Positions 5,370 to 7,414 of a stretch of 7,414 bases of DNA are shown piece by piece (within the stretch, counting starts at the first letter, position 1; each line of letters opens with the position of its first letter). A program made the position numbers and the translations under genes. Source of the DNA: HGM12669 sp048527645. Its GTDB lineage: Bacteria; Bacillota; Clostridia; Oscillospirales; CAG-272. The notes under the pieces were generated by a model. It did no database searches. It saw nothing but the letters and a program-made list of their open reading frames with translations, and was not told the DNA's origin. The stretch is taken from assembly GCA_048527645.1 (NCBI GenBank), contig DBGFNI010000123.1, positions 1 through 7,414 on the forward strand, given 5' to 3'.

Positions 5370-7367
5370 ATGAAAGAAGCAGAGCATGACGCATGCTGCG
5401 GACAGGAGCATGCGAATACAAAGGAAGAACAGGCGCGCTGCGCAGGGGCGGCGTGCGGCTGCGGACACGCGCATGAACACGCGCATGAACACGGCGAGGA
5501 AAAATCAGAATGGTTTTTGCTGGTTTTCGGCGCGGTTTGCTTTGTGCTGGTGCTGCTTGCCGACCGTTTTTTGATGGCACAGAGCCCACAGTGGACACGG
5601 GCGCTGTGCTATGCGGTGCCGTATTTGCTGCTGGGATGGGAAACCGTCACGGATTCTCTGAAGAAGATCCCGAAAGGGGATTTTATGGATGAGAACTTTC
5701 TGATGACGGTTGCGACCGTGGGCGCGTTTGCCATCGGGGAATACCCGGAGGCGGTTTTTGTCGTGCTGTTTTTTGATATCGGCGAGTGCTTTGAGCATAT
5801 TGCGACGGCGCGCAGCCGAAAGAGCATTGCCGGGTTGGCGTCCTTGTGCCCGGAGCAGGTGACCGTTCTGAAAGACGGTATGCCCGTTTCGGTATCGCCC
5901 CGTGAGGTGAAAGCGGGCGCCCTGCTTTTGGTCAAGCCGGGAGAACGGGTCGCGCTGGACTGCGAGGTCGTGCAGGGCACGGCGTCGCTGGATACCTCTG
6001 CTGTGACCGGAGAATCGGCGCCCCGCGGCGTGAAGGAGGGAGACGCGGTGGTCAGCGGCTGTATCAGCCTTGACGGCGCACTCACCTTGCGCACGGTACG
6101 GGATTACGGAGATTCCACCGTCCCGAAAATGCTGGAAACCATCGAGAAATCAATGGAAAACAAGGCAGAGGCAGAAAAATTTATCACCCGATTTGCCAGG
6201 ATTTACACGCCGATTGTGGTGGCAGCCGCCGTTGTCGTGGCGGTGATCCCCTCCCTCGTGACAGGAGAATGGCTGACGTGGGTATACCGTGCGCTGACGT
6301 TTCTCATGGTGTCCTGCCCGTGTGCGCTTGTGGTGAGTATTCCGCTTGCCTTTTACGCCGGAGTCGGGAGCATTTCGCGCGGGGGCATTCTGCTCAAAGG
6401 CAGCCGGCATGTGCAGACGCTTGCACGGTGCGACACGGCTGTGTTTGACAAAACCGGGACGCTGACAACCGGTACGTTTTCGCTGATGAAAGTACTGCCC
6501 GGCGCCGATGTGGAGGAACGAGAGCTGCTGACGCTTGCCGCTTTGGGAGAGTCAGCCTCCTCCCATCCGCTGGCGCGCGCGGTGATGCAGGAGGCGCAGC
6601 TGACGCAGGCGGACAAAGAGCGGCTCGGCGAGATCCGGGAGCAGGCGGGCTTCGGTGTCGCGGCGCAGATCGACGGCGAAACAGTGTTCATCGGCAGTGA
6701 GCGGTGGATGGCATCCAACGGGATCGACTGCCCCACGCCGCAGGAAGAGGGAACCTGGATTTTCGTCGGCGCACAGGGCAAATATCTGGGTGCGCTGATG
6801 TTTGCAGATCAGATTCGTCCGCAAACCAAAGAGGCGCTCGATGCGCTGCGCGCCGCCGGCGTTTCGCATTTTGCAATGCTGACGGGAGACCGGGCGGGCG
6901 CGGCGGCGTTCACCGCGCGGCAGCTTGGGATTGATACGGTTTTCAGCGGGCTGCTGCCCGGAGAAAAAGCGGAAAAGCTGGAGCAGATTGCCGCCGCGCA
7001 AAAGCAGCAAAACGCCGGCTCCCGCGTGATGTTTGTGGGAGACGGCATCAACGACGCGCCGGTTTTGCTTCAGGCCGATGTGGGCATCGCCATGGGGCAG
7101 TTCGGCGCGGACATTGCGATGCAGGCGGCAGACGGCGTTTTGATGGGAGAGATGCACGCGCTGGTGAAGGCGGTGCGCACCGCGAAGAAAACCATGCGCA
7201 TCGTGTGGCAAAATATCACCCTGATTCTGCTGGTGAAATTCGGCGTGCTGCTGGCAAGCGCGTTCGGATACGCCCCCATGTATCTCGCGATTTTCGCAGA
7301 TGTGTGCACGCTGGTGCTGGCCATTCTCAATGCGCTGCGGCTGCTGCGGTACAGCGCAAGCCGCTGA
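5370..7367 (+). CDS. cadA: P1B-2-type Zn/Cd/Pb-exporting ATPase (CadA/ZntA-like)
   Basis: The 665-residue inner-membrane pump uses ATP to expel divalent soft metals. Landmarks in order: a Cys/His-rich tail (1-45; C9, C10, C24, C29, C31, then alternating histidines 33-41); TGES (213-216, actuator domain); the CPC metal site in a membrane helix (C316-P317-C318); DKTGT with the phosphorylated D360; the SSHP nucleotide-binding motif (H399-P400); TGD (505-507); GDGINDAP (557-564). K623 and D644 in the last two membrane helices match conserved residues of Zn/Cd/Pb pumps such as ZntA, which argues against a Cu pump. A folded HMA domain, usual in CadA, is absent; the Cys/His tail stands in its place. 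AGGAGG (5356-5361) lies eight bases before the ATG, which directly follows the repressor's stop codon. The protein appears full length, and a hairpin follows it. Confidence 0.95.
   Translation: MKEAEHDACCGQEHANTKEEQARCAGAACGCGHAHEHAHEHGEEKSEWFLLVFGAVCFVLVLLADRFLMAQSPQWTRALCYAVPYLLLGWETVTDSLKKIPKGDFMDENFLMTVATVGAFAIGEYPEAVFVVLFFDIGECFEHIATARSRKSIAGLASLCPEQVTVLKDGMPVSVSPREVKAGALLLVKPGERVALDCEVVQGTASLDTSAVTGESAPRGVKEGDAVVSGCISLDGALTLRTVRDYGDSTVPKMLETIEKSMENKAEAEKFITRFARIYTPIVVAAAVVVAVIPSLVTGEWLTWVYRALTFLMVSCPCALVVSIPLAFYAGVGSISRGGILLKGSRHVQTLARCDTAVFDKTGTLTTGTFSLMKVLPGADVEERELLTLAALGESASSHPLARAVMQEAQLTQADKERLGEIREQAGFGVAAQIDGETVFIGSERWMASNGIDCPTPQEEGTWIFVGAQGKYLGALMFADQIRPQTKEALDALRAAGVSHFAMLTGDRAGAAAFTARQLGIDTVFSGLLPGEKAEKLEQIAAAQKQQNAGSRVMFVGDGINDAPVLLQADVGIAMGQFGADIAMQAADGVLMGEMHALVKAVRTAKKTMRIVWQNITLILLVKFGVLLASAFGYAPMYLAIFADVCTLVLAILNALRLLRYSASR
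5466..5493 (+). repeat. 12-base tandem repeat encoding HAHE units
   Basis: CACGCGCATGAA occurs twice in perfect tandem (5466-5477 and 5478-5489), followed by CACG, the start of a third copy. In frame it encodes HAHE-HAHE-H in the metal-binding tail of the ATPase. Exact nucleotide identity suggests recent duplication; copy number could vary by slippage without breaking the frame. Confidence 0.9.
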
Positions 7368-7376
7368 TTGGCTCAA

Positions 7377-7397
7377 CGGGCGGCATGCTGCCGCCCG
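7377..7397 (+). terminator. Hairpin after the ATPase, probable terminator
   Basis: CGGGCGGCA (7377-7385) pairs perfectly with TGCCGCCCG (7389-7397) around a three-base loop, ten bases after the stop codon. The downstream tail is only broken T-rich sequence (TT, then TTTT at 7407-7410) and not a clean U-run, so termination may be partial. The window ends here. Confidence 0.6.
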
Positions 7398-7414
7398 AAA
7401 TTGTCGTTTTGATT

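Noticed and set aside
6552..7376. 274-codon minus-strand open frame within the ATPase gene
   Set aside because: It is antisense to conserved P-type ATPase motifs and has low-complexity His/Arg/Gln composition.

Overview
The window looks like chromosomal DNA of a moderately GC-rich member of the Clostridia (Bacillota). Oscillospirales-type gut anaerobes are my guess, but no marker gene confirms this. The reasons are strong AGGAGG-type ribosome binding sites, sigma-A promoters with several extended -10 elements, compact U-tailed terminators, an XRE regulator with a glycine-pentad tail of a kind I associate with Clostridia, an NhaC-family transporter behind a lysine riboswitch, and a CadC/CadA-type metal operon. 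There are five protein genes. I see no mobile element, CRISPR array, tRNA or rRNA.

Layout. 1-246 holds no convincing gene. 247-1381 (+) is a single-gene unit with its own promoter, encoding a Gfo/Idh/MocA-family NAD(P)-dependent oxidoreductase; it is followed by a structured GC-rich stretch and a terminator (1506-1546). 1665-2577 (+) is a second single-gene unit: an XRE-type helix-turn-helix regulator fused to a tract in which glycine recurs every five residues 20 times without a break. 2606-4755 (-) is a convergent unit: an NhaC-family membrane transporter with a DnaJ-like CxxCGGxG pair after its first membrane segment. Its long leader matches the lysine riboswitch (L-box) and ends in an intrinsic terminator just before the gene. 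From 4818 to the right end (+) lies a metal-resistance operon: a consensus promoter with a SmtB/CzrA-like operator on its start point, an ArsR/CadC-type metal sensor, and directly after it a P1B-2 Zn/Cd/Pb-exporting ATPase.

How the genes work together. Only the last two form an obvious functional pair: the sensor represses the operon until metal accumulates, then the ATPase exports the metal. The transporter is predicted to move lysine (or to be used when lysine is scarce), because lysine would stop transcription in its leader. The oxidoreductase and the XRE protein stand alone, so their substrate and targets cannot be read from context. The most unusual items are the glycine-pentad XRE protein and the predicted extracytoplasmic zinc-knuckle on the riboswitch-controlled transporter.
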